Assembly: GCA_904420045.1 (NCBI GenBank)
Contig: CAJFTY010000059.1
Location: 1 to 64,000, forward strand
DNA length: 64,000 nucleotides
Reading direction: 5' to 3'
Origin: Candidatus Metaruminococcus caecorum
GTDB taxonomy: Bacteria; Bacillota; Clostridia; Oscillospirales; Ruminococcaceae
A model generated the notes under the pieces. The model did no database searches, was not told where the DNA came from, and saw nothing but the letters and a program-made list of their open reading frames with translations. Numbering within the stretch: the first letter of the stretch is position 1; the number at the start of each line of letters is the position of its first letter. The position numbers and the translations under genes are program-made. Shown here piece after piece: positions 34,880 to 43,406 of the stretch.

Positions 34880-37429
34880 CTATTTCCGTTTTTTCGCGTA
34901 GACAAGGCACCCGCCCGCGGAAGCGATCAGCAGGACGCCCAGCCCCCACATAGCGGGAGCGGAGGTTTGCGGATTGCTGCCGTCCGGATTGCCGGATCCG
35001 TTTGTACCGGGATCTTCCGTGCTGGTGCTGCCAGCCGGATTGTCGGAAGAAATGTTGTCATCCGGTTCGGAGGAATCCTGATCGCCGGGCGTCTCGGGCT
35101 TAGAGGAATCCTGCTCCGAAGAACTGTCTTCCTCCGGTTTGGAGGGAGTGCTGGGAGTGGAGCTTTCGCCCTGCTCCAGTTTTTGGATGGCTTTGACAAG
35201 GTCCGCCAGCTTGGTTGTCAGTTCGGTCCCGATCAAAGCTTTTTGCTCGTCGGTCATGGCTTCCAGTTCCTGGGCGGCTTTTTCCACCGCAGCTTTATGC
35301 TCCAAAGTGACTTTGTCTGCGGATGGCAGGTCAGAAATCGTCTGTTTTAGGGTTTCGGCCTGGGCCTTTTGCGCTTTGGCCTGGGCGGCCAGCTTTAAAA
35401 GCGTTTCCTTCTGAGCTTTGTACTCCTGCGCCCGGTCCTCCGGCAGGGAGTCGATATCCCGCAGCAGGGCGTCGATCTGATCCGCCTGGCCGATCAGGCT
35501 GTCGGTCTGTTTTTCCATCTGCGCAGTCAGCCCTTTGATGTTCTGGGCGAGATCCACAATAAACTGGGCGTTGGAAACCCATTTGCCATTTACAAAATCC
35601 CGTCCACGCACCAAAACTTTGTCGGTGTACACTTCTACATAATAGCCCTGGCTGCCCTCTTTGCCCACTTCCTCATCGGTCCAGAGGTATCCCACAGAAG
35701 CGTCGTTAAACATGTTGGCATCCACGCCGTTGCCGGCGTACATGGGACTTTTGGAATCCAGTTCCCAGTGGGTGTGTCCGGTAATAAAGATGGTCTGGGG
35801 ATACTGCTTGAAGATCTCCCGCAGTTCCTTGTCCTGATACACGCCGTCCCAGTTCTGACCGGGGAGAGTTCCGGAAACCGTATTGTACAGCGGCTGATGC
35901 AGGAACACAAAGACAGGGTTCATACCATCCGACGCTTTTTTGAGCTCAGCTTTCAAAAAGTCTAGCTGGTCTTTGTTGAGCTGCGCGTGGCAGTCGGCGG
36001 GCTCCACGATCTGGGATCCCAGCATAATAAAGGTAGCATCGCCGATTTTTTTAGAGTAGTAGGTGCTGGGAGCATTGGTGCCCTCCAGAAAATCGTTGAT
36101 CTCTTTTTCGTAGTTCGATCCCTTTAAGTCGTGGTTGCCAGGGGTGCAGTAGATATAGGGAATGCCGTCAAAGCTGTTGACGATGTCGTTATACTGCTTA
36201 TACTGGGCGATGTCGCCGGTGTCCGCTACGTCGCCGGAGTTAATGATGGCAATGCTGTCCGGGTCATTTTTCTCAATATCCGCCAGAGCCATCCGCAGGT
36301 GCTGGTTGTGAAGGTGGTTGGCATCAGACTGAATATGCGTGTCGGAAAACGCCTGGAAGGAATAAAGCGGTTTTTCCTCCACTGCGGCGCATCCCTTGGG
36401 AAGCTCGGTATACACCGACTGGGGGGACTGCGTGCGTCCGTCGTACACTGCGAAGGCATAGAGACGGGTGGCTCCATAGGGAATCATGGTGTTGTCGTTT
36501 AACTTGTGGGTGACAGCGCCGTTTCCGGCTTTGACGGGGATCTCGGAGTATTCCTCAAACACGCCGGAGTCATCGCCCCAGTACAGCCGGTAGCCGGTCA
36601 GGCCGGCGGTTTGATCGCCGGGGGTGACGGTTACCGTTCCGTCCGCGTATCCCTGGCGGGCGGCGGTGCGGTTGTATTCCACTTTTTTAGGAGCGTAGCA
36701 CTGTGAAGGATCCCGGTCTTTTAAGGTAAAGGTACAGGTGGCCACAATGTTATAGGCGCCGTCCGCAAACAGATAGACGTAGTAATCTCCCACCGGAAGC
36801 TGATCGATGGTGGTGGTGCCGTCAGCCTGCTTTAGGTCGGTGGAGCCGTTTGGCTGGCCGATCTGACGGGTGTATTTCCACACCAGCGACGGATTGTCCG
36901 CTCCAGGGGTTTTCCGGTCGGCGGGATAAATGCCGATCCAGGCGTCGTTGTGGGTACTGCCCGTGTAAGAGATCACCGGCCGTTCGCCTTCCTCGTAAAC
37001 CGCCTTGTCGGTGGAAATGGAAGGGCCGGACTGCTTGATGACAAAGGAGGTTTTTGCCAGGATATCATATCCGTCGTTTTTCAACAGGTACATGTCATAG
37101 TTTCCAGGAGCCAGATCCTTGACGTCCCCCCGGTCGGTGTCCTTAAAATCCATGGTGCCGTCCGGCTGACCTGTTTTCGAGGTGTACTCGTAGACAATGG
37201 ATTCAGGGCCGCCGGGCTGATCCCCCTGCTTGTAGATGGCAATCCAGTCCTTGCCGCTGGCGCCGGTGTAATCGGCCTTAATTTCTTCCCCCTGGATAAA
37301 TTCTGTTTTTGCAAGGCGCAGGGTAGGGGCGTCGGCCGCAGAGGGAAACACGGCTGAGGCGCATAAAATCCCCATCGACAGCGCCGCGGCGGCAAACCGC
37401 CGCCAGATGTGCTTACCATTCATAACCAT
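34880..37429 (-). CDS. Large surface-anchored metallophosphoesterase
   Basis: An 849-residue exported protein. In order: signal peptide (1-32), two tandem related ~100-residue beta domains (GKDWIAIYKQG..., NDAWIGIYPAD...), a fibronectin-like segment, and a calcineurin-type phosphoesterase (about 355-600). The last has metal-binding motifs FSDTHIQ, INSGDVADTGD, TPGNHD, LHQPLY and TGHTHWE. A helical region (about 620-760) and a Ser/Pro/Glu-rich stretch follow, ending in NPQTS, a hydrophobic helix and KKRK, a sortase-type anchor. AGGAGG precedes the ATG. Substrate is unknown; candidates include nucleotides, phosphosugars and phospholipid head groups. Confidence 0.85.
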   Translation of the reverse strand: MVMNGKHIWRRFAAAALSMGILCASAVFPSAADAPTLRLAKTEFIQGEEIKADYTGASGKDWIAIYKQGDQPGGPESIVYEYTSKTGQPDGTMDFKDTDRGDVKDLAPGNYDMYLLKNDGYDILAKTSFVIKQSGPSISTDKAVYEEGERPVISYTGSTHNDAWIGIYPADRKTPGADNPSLVWKYTRQIGQPNGSTDLKQADGTTTIDQLPVGDYYVYLFADGAYNIVATCTFTLKDRDPSQCYAPKKVEYNRTAARQGYADGTVTVTPGDQTAGLTGYRLYWGDDSGVFEEYSEIPVKAGNGAVTHKLNDNTMIPYGATRLYAFAVYDGRTQSPQSVYTELPKGCAAVEEKPLYSFQAFSDTHIQSDANHLHNQHLRMALADIEKNDPDSIAIINSGDVADTGDIAQYKQYNDIVNSFDGIPYIYCTPGNHDLKGSNYEKEINDFLEGTNAPSTYYSKKIGDATFIMLGSQIVEPADCHAQLNKDQLDFLKAELKKASDGMNPVFVFLHQPLYNTVSGTLPGQNWDGVYQDKELREIFKQYPQTIFITGHTHWELDSKSPMYAGNGVDANMFNDASVGYLWTDEEVGKEGSQGYYVEVYTDKVLVRGRDFVNGKWVSNAQFIVDLAQNIKGLTAQMEKQTDSLIGQADQIDALLRDIDSLPEDRAQEYKAQKETLLKLAAQAKAQKAQAETLKQTISDLPSADKVTLEHKAAVEKAAQELEAMTDEQKALIGTELTTKLADLVKAIQKLEQGESSTPSTPSKPEEDSSSEQDSSKPETPGDQDSSEPDDNISSDNPAGSTSTEDPGTNGSGNPDGSNPQTSAPAMWGLGVLLIASAGGCLVYAKKRK

Positions 37430-37543
37430 TCCATCCTCCTATTGGGTTGATTCTACGGTCAATATACCACAGGGGAATTGGAAATTCAAGGATTTTATTT
37501 GATTTGTTTTGATTTTTGTGGAAATGCACACAGCAGTTGCCGC

Positions 37544-38314
37544 TTATTTATGGAGAATGGCGATTTTCTCTTTTATAAAACGAGCTTCGGTTTCCGGCGA
37601 AAGCTTGGAGTCGGTGACAATTGCCTTTACTTCCTGCAAAGAGCAGACCCGAATTAAAGAGGTGTGGTCGAATTTGCTGCTGTCGGCCAGCACATAGTTG
37701 ACCGAGGAATTTTGCATAATCTTTTTTTTGATGGTGATTTCATCAATGCCGAAATCGGTCATCCCGCCGTCCAGCGAGATGCCGCTCATGCTGATAAACC
37801 CTACATCTGCATGGAGCGCGGACATGTTTTCCTCTGCCATCGGCCCGATGATCGACTGCTCTCCATACCGGCAGACGCCGCCGGGAATCAGAATGGTAAA
37901 TCCCTGCTTTTGAGACAGCTCATTGATGACAGGAAGATAGTTGGTAATGACCGTCAGCGACTGAAAGTGTTTTTTCAGAGCGATGGCGGCGGCGTGATTG
38001 GTGGTACTGGCGTCCATGGCGATCACCTGGCCCTCCCGCACCAGGCGGCAGGCGGTTTCGCCCAGCTCCAGCTTTTCCTGCCAAAAGCGAACCTGGCGCT
38101 CCTCTCGCTGGGTGGTTTCGGCTGTAGGCGAGGCTTTGACCGCGCCGCCGTGAATTCGCCGCAGCAGGTGCTGATCCTCCAGATATTTTAAGTCCCGGCG
38201 GATGGTTTCGATGGACACGTCAAACCGGGCGGACAGGTCGTTTACCTTGACAACATCTTCCTGCCGAAGCAAGTCCAGAATGGTTTGATAGCGCTGTTCG
38301 GTTAAAAAAGCCAT
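37544..38314 (-). CDS. DeoR/GlpR-family transcriptional regulator
   Basis: A 256-residue repressor: N-terminal DeoR helix-turn-helix (RYQTILDLLRQEDVVKVNDLSARFDVSIETIRRDLKYLE, then RRIHGGA) and a C-terminal DeoRC sensor domain that binds sugar phosphates (AMDASTTNHAAAIAL). The start was moved to MAFLTEQRYQ, after AAAGGAG. It stands alone upstream of the metallophosphoesterase on the same strand with a 114-base gap and could control it, but no operator was identified. Confidence 0.9.
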   Translation of the reverse strand: MAFLTEQRYQTILDLLRQEDVVKVNDLSARFDVSIETIRRDLKYLEDQHLLRRIHGGAVKASPTAETTQREERQVRFWQEKLELGETACRLVREGQVIAMDASTTNHAAAIALKKHFQSLTVITNYLPVINELSQKQGFTILIPGGVCRYGEQSIIGPMAEENMSALHADVGFISMSGISLDGGMTDFGIDEITIKKKIMQNSSVNYVLADSSKFDHTSLIRVCSLQEVKAIVTDSKLSPETEARFIKEKIAILHK

Positions 38315-38431
38315 GAAGATACTCCTTTGACTGCAATAAAATCCACAAAAATCCAAATAGTATCGTCATTATAGCATGCGCCGGAAAAAAGGTCAACGCT
38401 GACAGGCAGGAAAAAACTTGGCTCAATACGC

Positions 38432-38464
38432 AAAAAGGCCGGTGTGGATTGTACCACACCGGCC
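38432..38464 (-). terminator. Terminator of the C39-like peptidase unit
   Basis: On the minus strand GGCCGGTGTGG, six-base loop, CCACACCGGCC, then TTTTTG. Confidence 0.8.
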
Positions 38465-38489
38465 GAAAGCCATAGGGATCGGAGCGGGG

Positions 38490-39227
38490 CTACTTGGCGC
38501 GGATCACTGCCAGGGCGCGTTTTCCAAGCTCCTGGAACCGTTGTTCCACCAGCGCCCGGGGATAGGAGACCCTGCCGTTCGAGCGGTAAGGGTCGTTGAA
38601 ATAATACTGCGTTTCGCTGTATCCGGTCAGCACCAGGCAGTGCTCCGGCCGGGTCCAGGTGAATGTCTGGCCGGTTTCCTCCACTGTCCAGACGGAGCCG
38701 GAAGAGGACGGCTGCATGTCAATGGTGGCCCAGATCAGCACTGGAACCGACTGGTCCAGATAGTCCTTCGCCAACTTAGAAAGGGAGCTCCCCGTCCGGT
38801 CCTGCACCTGATACCGGCTGTCCAGCAGGCTTTCCAGGGCGGTTTTTAAAACGGGCGGGTAACAACCGTATCCATAGGGTGTGCGTGGGTCGCCCACAAA
38901 CGCCCTGTCCGGATGGGGGCCGGACAGGGCGCCGTCCTCACCGGCGGCCAAACGCTGCACCGGCGTGTGGGCCACCATCTGCTCGGGGGTGACGCTGACG
39001 CCGTAATAGTCGAGCACCATCATAGCGCTGACCAGCTCGCACCCAGTGGGAAGGGTGTTCTCCTGCGACCGATAGGGGACGTTTAACAGAACGTCAGCGC
39101 TGTCCGAATCCAAAGCGGATGACTCCGACGAGGGTTTCGAGCTTCCGGCAGTTTCCAGCGGGATTAGAAACAGGCACCCTGCGGCCAGCAGCACCAGCGT
39201 AATCAGTACAACACAAGTTTTTCCCAT
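38490..39227 (-). CDS. C39-like cysteine peptidase family protein, probable lipoprotein
   Basis: A 245-residue exported protein. The N-terminus has a hydrophobic segment with a lipobox-like LAAGC (Cys18). After a Ser-rich linker comes a Peptidase_C39_2 domain: catalytic Cys63 in PTGCELVSAMMVLDYYG, His in RPEHCLVLTGYS and an Asn/Asp in YYFNDPYRS. Such domains may cleave peptides or act on cell-wall partners. AAAAGGAGG precedes the start, but part of that site lies in a hairpin (39238-39271). It is last in a probable four-gene unit with a two-component system. Confidence 0.75.
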   Translation of the reverse strand: MGKTCVVLITLVLLAAGCLFLIPLETAGSSKPSSESSALDSDSADVLLNVPYRSQENTLPTGCELVSAMMVLDYYGVSVTPEQMVAHTPVQRLAAGEDGALSGPHPDRAFVGDPRTPYGYGCYPPVLKTALESLLDSRYQVQDRTGSSLSKLAKDYLDQSVPVLIWATIDMQPSSSGSVWTVEETGQTFTWTRPEHCLVLTGYSETQYYFNDPYRSNGRVSYPRALVEQRFQELGKRALAVIRAK

Positions 39228-39237
39228 GTTCGTTCCT

Positions 39238-39271
39238 CCTTTTGACGGTATAACCAGTATCCGTCAAAAGG
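39238..39271 (-). promoter_or_regulatory. Hairpin covering the peptidase ribosome binding site
   Basis: On the minus strand CCTTTTGACGG and CCGTCAAAAGG form a perfect 11-base stem with a 12-base loop. The AAAAGG of the ribosome binding site AAAAGGAGGAACG is inside the stem. There is no T run, so terminator function is unlikely; translation control is possible. Confidence 0.5.
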
Positions 39272-39314
39272 CCGCAGGAAGTATTCATGGAGTTGTCAGG
39301 AAGTTGTAAAAACG

Positions 39315-40172
39315 TTATTCATCCTGCAAATGGAAGCCGCAAAACTGATTGGAGGACTGATCGTAGATCAGAAAACGCCGAATGCCATTTAACGACCCCA
39401 AGGAAATTAACAGCTCATGGCTGCCAAACTGAATGGGAGCTTGCGGCAGATATCCTTCTGTTTCACCGGCGGCATAATCCTCAAAGGCCAGCAGCAGCTT
39501 TTTCTGGCCGTAAGCACTCGCCAGTTCCAGAAGCATATACACATACTTGTCAATATGGCCTGCGTCCAGACCGTATTCGGGAAGGTCAGCCTCTTCGGCC
39601 AGGCCGCTTCCATTGCTTTCTGCATCACCGGCAGACGCGTTTTGATAGGGATACAGGGAAAACACTTGGCCGTCCGAATCCACCGCCGCCCGAAAGGAGT
39701 AGTCCCTGTACATACTGAAGGAAAACGTGGAGCTGTCCAGCATGTCATATTGCCGGGGAGTTCCCTCCGCGTCCTGGACGGTGACCCGGCGGAACGCATT
39801 GAGAATCTGTTGCAGCCATCGGGAGCCGTCGTCGGCGAAGCCGTATTCCATGTCGCTCACTGCGGGATTGACAATCAGGTTGGCGATAAAATGGGGAACC
39901 TGGCTGTCATAAAGCAAGGAACGTTCTTTTTCAGTCAATGCAGGAGAGGTATTTAAATTGGCTGTGTTCCAGGGATAGAGTGAAAAGAGCTCAGACGGTG
40001 TAAAGATGTAGGTTTGATTTTGCAGTTCATCTGCGTTGCGCTCGATGACTTCCCCGGAGGGGGACGAAAAAAGAGTTAGGGATAAAAAATCAACCGCCGT
40101 GCCGGACAGTAAAATCAGGGCCGCGCAGAACATGGTCATCCCAATTCCGGGATGACGGGTGGTTCGCTTCAT
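39315..40172 (-). CDS. Membrane-anchored extracellular protein of unknown function
   Basis: A 285-residue protein with one N-terminal transmembrane helix (about residues 10-32) and an extracellular remainder that is acidic and lacks recognised motifs. Its start overlaps the kinase stop by four bases (ATGA), so it is tightly coupled to the two-component pair and may be a signal-input or output partner. A structurally uncharacterised partner of this kind next to a sensor kinase is recorded here without a family name. Confidence 0.65.
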   Translation of the reverse strand: MKRTTRHPGIGMTMFCAALILLSGTAVDFLSLTLFSSPSGEVIERNADELQNQTYIFTPSELFSLYPWNTANLNTSPALTEKERSLLYDSQVPHFIANLIVNPAVSDMEYGFADDGSRWLQQILNAFRRVTVQDAEGTPRQYDMLDSSTFSFSMYRDYSFRAAVDSDGQVFSLYPYQNASAGDAESNGSGLAEEADLPEYGLDAGHIDKYVYMLLELASAYGQKKLLLAFEDYAAGETEGYLPQAPIQFGSHELLISLGSLNGIRRFLIYDQSSNQFCGFHLQDE

Positions 40173-41614
40173 GCCGTCGTTTCACCTCCTTGAAACTCGA
40201 TTGCAACGCAGGTGCCGCCGCCCACCCGGCTGTGGATGGTCAGGCGCGCGCCATGGAGCTGGGCGATCCGCGCGCACAGCGCAAGCCCCAGCCCAGCCCC
40301 GCCCGACTTGCGGGACCGTGCCTTGTCCACCATGAAGAAGGGTTCGGTGATCTGAGAGATCTTATCCGGTGGGATGCCGATGCCTTGGTCGGCCACCGCG
40401 ACCACCGGCAGGCCATCCCGCAATAGGGCGGAAAGCGTTACCTCCTGACCGGGGCGGGAGGCCTTGGCCGCGTTGTCCAACAGATTTACGAGCATCGACT
40501 GGAACAGCTCGGGGTCCACCGCCAGGGAAAACTCCTCGCTTTGTACGGCGAGGGCGATTCCCCGGGACTCGTACAGGGGCAGGATGGCGGAAGCCGCTTT
40601 TTTCAGCAGCTCCCGGACGGGGAGCACCGTACGGTTTTCCTCGGCAAACGCGTCCATGGAGATCAGCTCCATCAGCTTGCCGGACAGCGCCTGCAGGCGC
40701 TTTGCTTCCTCCACGATCATCCCGCTGTAATCCCGGCGTTTGTCCTCCGGCAGATCCTGGGTGATACGCAGCATGTCTGCATACCCTAAAATCGTGGTCA
40801 GGGGCGTTTTCATCTCGTGGGTCAGGTTGTCGATAAACAGCTTCCGGTTTTGTGCAACCTGCTCCAGCGAACAGACCTTTTCTTGAATTGAGGCGGCCAT
40901 CCGGTTCATGTTTTCCGACAGTTCTCCCAGTTCATCCCGGCGTTTTACGGGCAGCCGGCGGCGGTATTCCCCCCGGGCGATCTGTTTGACTTCCCGGTTC
41001 ATCCGCGTAAGGGGAGACCACAGCTTTTGGATCACCAGAGCCAGCAGGATGGCGATCCCCACGGCGCTGGCCGCCGCGATGACTAAAAGCCGGATGGTCT
41101 GCTGCCGGTGCAGGACGTACACCGCCGTAATGTCGGTGCTGGAGATCAGATCATAGCTGTCATTTTGAATTTGCTCTTTGGAATAGACCAGCAGCAGGGT
41201 CTTGCCGTCCTGGGCGTGCTGGGTCAGCCGGTAGCGGCCGCTGTTTGCGTTCTGAGGGATCAGGGCTTTTTCGGCCTTTGCCTCAGCGGAACGGTAGCTG
41301 TAGATCCGGTTTCCGCTTTGATAAATCGAAACCCCGGCCTGGGACTGGCCGCCCAGGGCGGACTGAAACACGTTGGCGAGTTCCTGCCGGCTTAAACTCT
41401 GCTTGTTCTGCCGGAGCTGTTCGTACAACACGGTGTTCTGCACCGATGACGCCAGATAGGCGTGGGTGCGCCCGGCGGTGTCTTCTTCCCTGGAAATCAT
41501 GTTGGACAGACTGCTGTCGATCAAAAAGGCGCAGGCGGCGGAAAGGGAGCAGATCACCAGCGCCAGGGTGACCAGATAGATTTTCTGCCACAGCCGCAGC
41601 CCCTGCCGTTTCAT
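40169..41614 (-). CDS. Membrane sensor histidine kinase
   Basis: A 481-residue kinase: transmembrane helix near residues 10-32, an extracellular sensor of about 130 residues, a second helix near 170-190, HAMP, HisKA with His266 (NLTHEMKTPLTTILGY) and HATPase_c (NLLDNAAKAS, DQGIGIP, GGAGLGLALC). The start is MKRQGLRLW, overlapping the regulator stop by four bases (ATGA). The following membrane protein also overlaps by four bases. Confidence 0.92.
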   Translation of the reverse strand: MKRQGLRLWQKIYLVTLALVICSLSAACAFLIDSSLSNMISREEDTAGRTHAYLASSVQNTVLYEQLRQNKQSLSRQELANVFQSALGGQSQAGVSIYQSGNRIYSYRSAEAKAEKALIPQNANSGRYRLTQHAQDGKTLLLVYSKEQIQNDSYDLISSTDITAVYVLHRQQTIRLLVIAAASAVGIAILLALVIQKLWSPLTRMNREVKQIARGEYRRRLPVKRRDELGELSENMNRMAASIQEKVCSLEQVAQNRKLFIDNLTHEMKTPLTTILGYADMLRITQDLPEDKRRDYSGMIVEEAKRLQALSGKLMELISMDAFAEENRTVLPVRELLKKAASAILPLYESRGIALAVQSEEFSLAVDPELFQSMLVNLLDNAAKASRPGQEVTLSALLRDGLPVVAVADQGIGIPPDKISQITEPFFMVDKARSRKSGGAGLGLALCARIAQLHGARLTIHSRVGGGTCVAIEFQGGETTA

Positions 41615-42276
41615 AGGGAGCCCTCCGCCCGCAGCCGGTATCCCAGCCGTGGGATGGTGATGAGGTCGTCTTGAAGCCCGCATTTTTTGCGCAGTTGCTG
41701 CACATGGGTGTCTACGGTGCGGGTCTGCCCTTCAAAACCGTAGCCCCACACGGCGCAGAGCAGCCGTTCTCTGGTCAGGGCGATGGTCTGGTTTTGTATA
41801 AAAAACGCCAACAGGTCAAACTCCTTGGGGGTCAGCAAGACCGGCTGCTCTCCGATGTGGGCGGTATGCTGGGTGAGGTTCAGGGTGATGTCCCGGTATG
41901 TGAGCACGGAGTCCAGCCGGTGAAACCGGCGCAGCACCACCTCGATCCGGGCCAAAAGCTCCACCACCTCAAAGGGCTTGACGATGTAATCCTCCGCCCC
42001 CAGGCGCAGGCCCTTGACCTTGTCCGCCACATCCTGGCGGGCGGTGAGGAAGATCACCGGCACGCCTGCGTTTTTGATGTTTGTAAGGACGGAAAAGCCG
42101 TCGATCCCCGGCAGCATCACATCCAGCAGGATCAAATCGTACTCCCCGCTCAAAGCTGTGCTGACCGCCCCGGTCCCATCGGAGCAGATCTCGCTTTGAT
42201 ATCCGCCGAGGGACAGGGCTTCGCGGATCATCTGAGCGATGGGCGCGTCGTCCTCCACAATTAATATGTTCGGCAT
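41611..42276 (-). CDS. OmpR-family response regulator
   Basis: A 221-residue regulator with phospho-acceptor Asp52 (LLDVMLPGIDG), conserved Lys in IVKPFEVVEL and a C-terminal winged helix (GYGFEGQTRTVDTHVQQLRKK). It leads the regulator-kinase-membrane protein-peptidase unit and diverges from the LiaF-like gene, suggesting a cell-envelope stress system (inference from context). Confidence 0.92.
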   Translation of the reverse strand: MPNILIVEDDAPIAQMIREALSLGGYQSEICSDGTGAVSTALSGEYDLILLDVMLPGIDGFSVLTNIKNAGVPVIFLTARQDVADKVKGLRLGAEDYIVKPFEVVELLARIEVVLRRFHRLDSVLTYRDITLNLTQHTAHIGEQPVLLTPKEFDLLAFFIQNQTIALTRERLLCAVWGYGFEGQTRTVDTHVQQLRKKCGLQDDLITIPRLGYRLRAEGSL

Positions 42277-42360
42277 CCTAGACCGCCTTTCTGTAAAGGG
42301 ATAGTTTCATCATACCAGATCGGCCGGAAAATTTCCACCGCCGGCACAAGGCAGAAATGT

Positions 42361-42389
42361 TTGCTATTTTTTGCGCTTTCCCGTATAAT
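42361..42389 (+). promoter_or_regulatory. Promoter of the LiaF-like gene
   Basis: TTGCTA, 17 bases, TATAAT, 82 bases upstream of the start codon. Confidence 0.7.
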
Positions 42390-42471
42390 AAAAGTAAGTT
42401 TTTACAGGATAACTGGTAGACAAACCAGTTGCCTGCCAGACGTCATCTTGTTATCACATGGGAGGTAGCGA

Positions 42472-43179
42472 ATGAAACGGAATTTTGGCGCGCTTTTGTT
42501 TGGAATCCTGCTGCTGATCTTAGGCGGTGCATATCTGGGATCGGCGTTCGGGCTGTGGCCTATGACGATTTTTGTGGACGGCTGGTGGGCGCTGGCGCTG
42601 GTGATCTTTGCGGTGTATCTCATGCTGACTAGCCGCCCCAACTGGTTGAATGTGGGGATGTTTTTGCTGGGCGTGTTTTTCTTTATCCGGGAACAGTCCT
42701 GGACGGCGCGCATCGACGACAAGGCGCTGTTTGCCGGGATGGCTTTGCTGTATCTGGGCGTGATGCTGATCGTCCACTTTGTTCGCAAGCCGAAGTACAG
42801 CCAGCCTGGGAATCCCCCGAAATTTGCCTTTCAAGGCCAGCCGGATTTCAGCGATTATCCGGAGTACACCGCGGTGCTCAGCGGGCTGGAGCAGCGCAAC
42901 TGCTGCAAGGACTTTAAAGGCGCGAAAATTACTGCCGTGCTGGGGGGCATCGACCTGGATCTGTCCGATGTTTCGGTCTCCCAGGACGTGACGGTTTACG
43001 TTACTTGTGTGCTGGGTGGAGCGGATATCCGGGCGCCGAAAAACTGCCGGATCGTGATGCGTTCCCAAAATTTCCTGGGAGGCAGCGACAACAAGGCCCA
43101 GTCCCTTCCCATGGACGCGGTGGCTCCGCTGGTGACCTTTGTGTGCACCTCGGTGCTGGGGGGAACGGATATCCTTTGA
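42472..43179 (+). CDS. LiaF-like membrane protein
   Basis: A 235-residue protein with four closely spaced hydrophobic helices in the first ~105 residues (a LiaF/LiaI-type transmembrane domain) and a C-terminal beta-rich domain rich in LGG turns (AVLGGIDLDLSDV, CVLGGADIRAP, SVLGGTDIL), as in LiaF C-terminal domains. LiaF proteins inhibit or tune envelope-stress kinases of the LiaRS type. It diverges from an OmpR-type, not LiaR-type, system, so the regulatory link is uncertain. GGAGGTAGCGA precedes the ATG. Confidence 0.75.
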   Translation: MKRNFGALLFGILLLILGGAYLGSAFGLWPMTIFVDGWWALALVIFAVYLMLTSRPNWLNVGMFLLGVFFFIREQSWTARIDDKALFAGMALLYLGVMLIVHFVRKPKYSQPGNPPKFAFQGQPDFSDYPEYTAVLSGLEQRNCCKDFKGAKITAVLGGIDLDLSDVSVSQDVTVYVTCVLGGADIRAPKNCRIVMRSQNFLGGSDNKAQSLPMDAVAPLVTFVCTSVLGGTDIL

Positions 43180-43218
43180 GAAACGTCTTAGCAAAGGCCT
43201 GCTGAAAAGATCACCGTT

Positions 43219-43249
43219 GGAAAGGCGCTGTCGTCATCAGCGCCTTTCC
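43219..43249 (+). other. GC-rich hairpin after the LiaF-like gene
   Basis: GGAAAGGCGCTG, seven-base loop, CAGCGCCTTTCC. No T run follows, so it is either a weak terminator or an mRNA 3' stabiliser. Confidence 0.5.
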
Positions 43250-43304
43250 GGCTGTGGGCAGGGCGGGAGCGGATCTCCTCAAAACGACGGCCCCCGGCGC
43301 TCCC

Positions 43305-43333
43305 TTGACTTTTCAGGGGAGAGCCGATACAAT
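43305..43333 (+). promoter_or_regulatory. Promoter of the topoisomerase pair
   Basis: TTGACT, 17 bases, TACAAT, 73 bases upstream of the first topoisomerase gene. Confidence 0.75.
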
Positions 43334-43406
43334 GAATAGATATTGTACCGGCGTGTTTTAAAAACACCTAGATGTTGGTTTACAAACAAGATGGAGGAAC
43401 TTTTTC

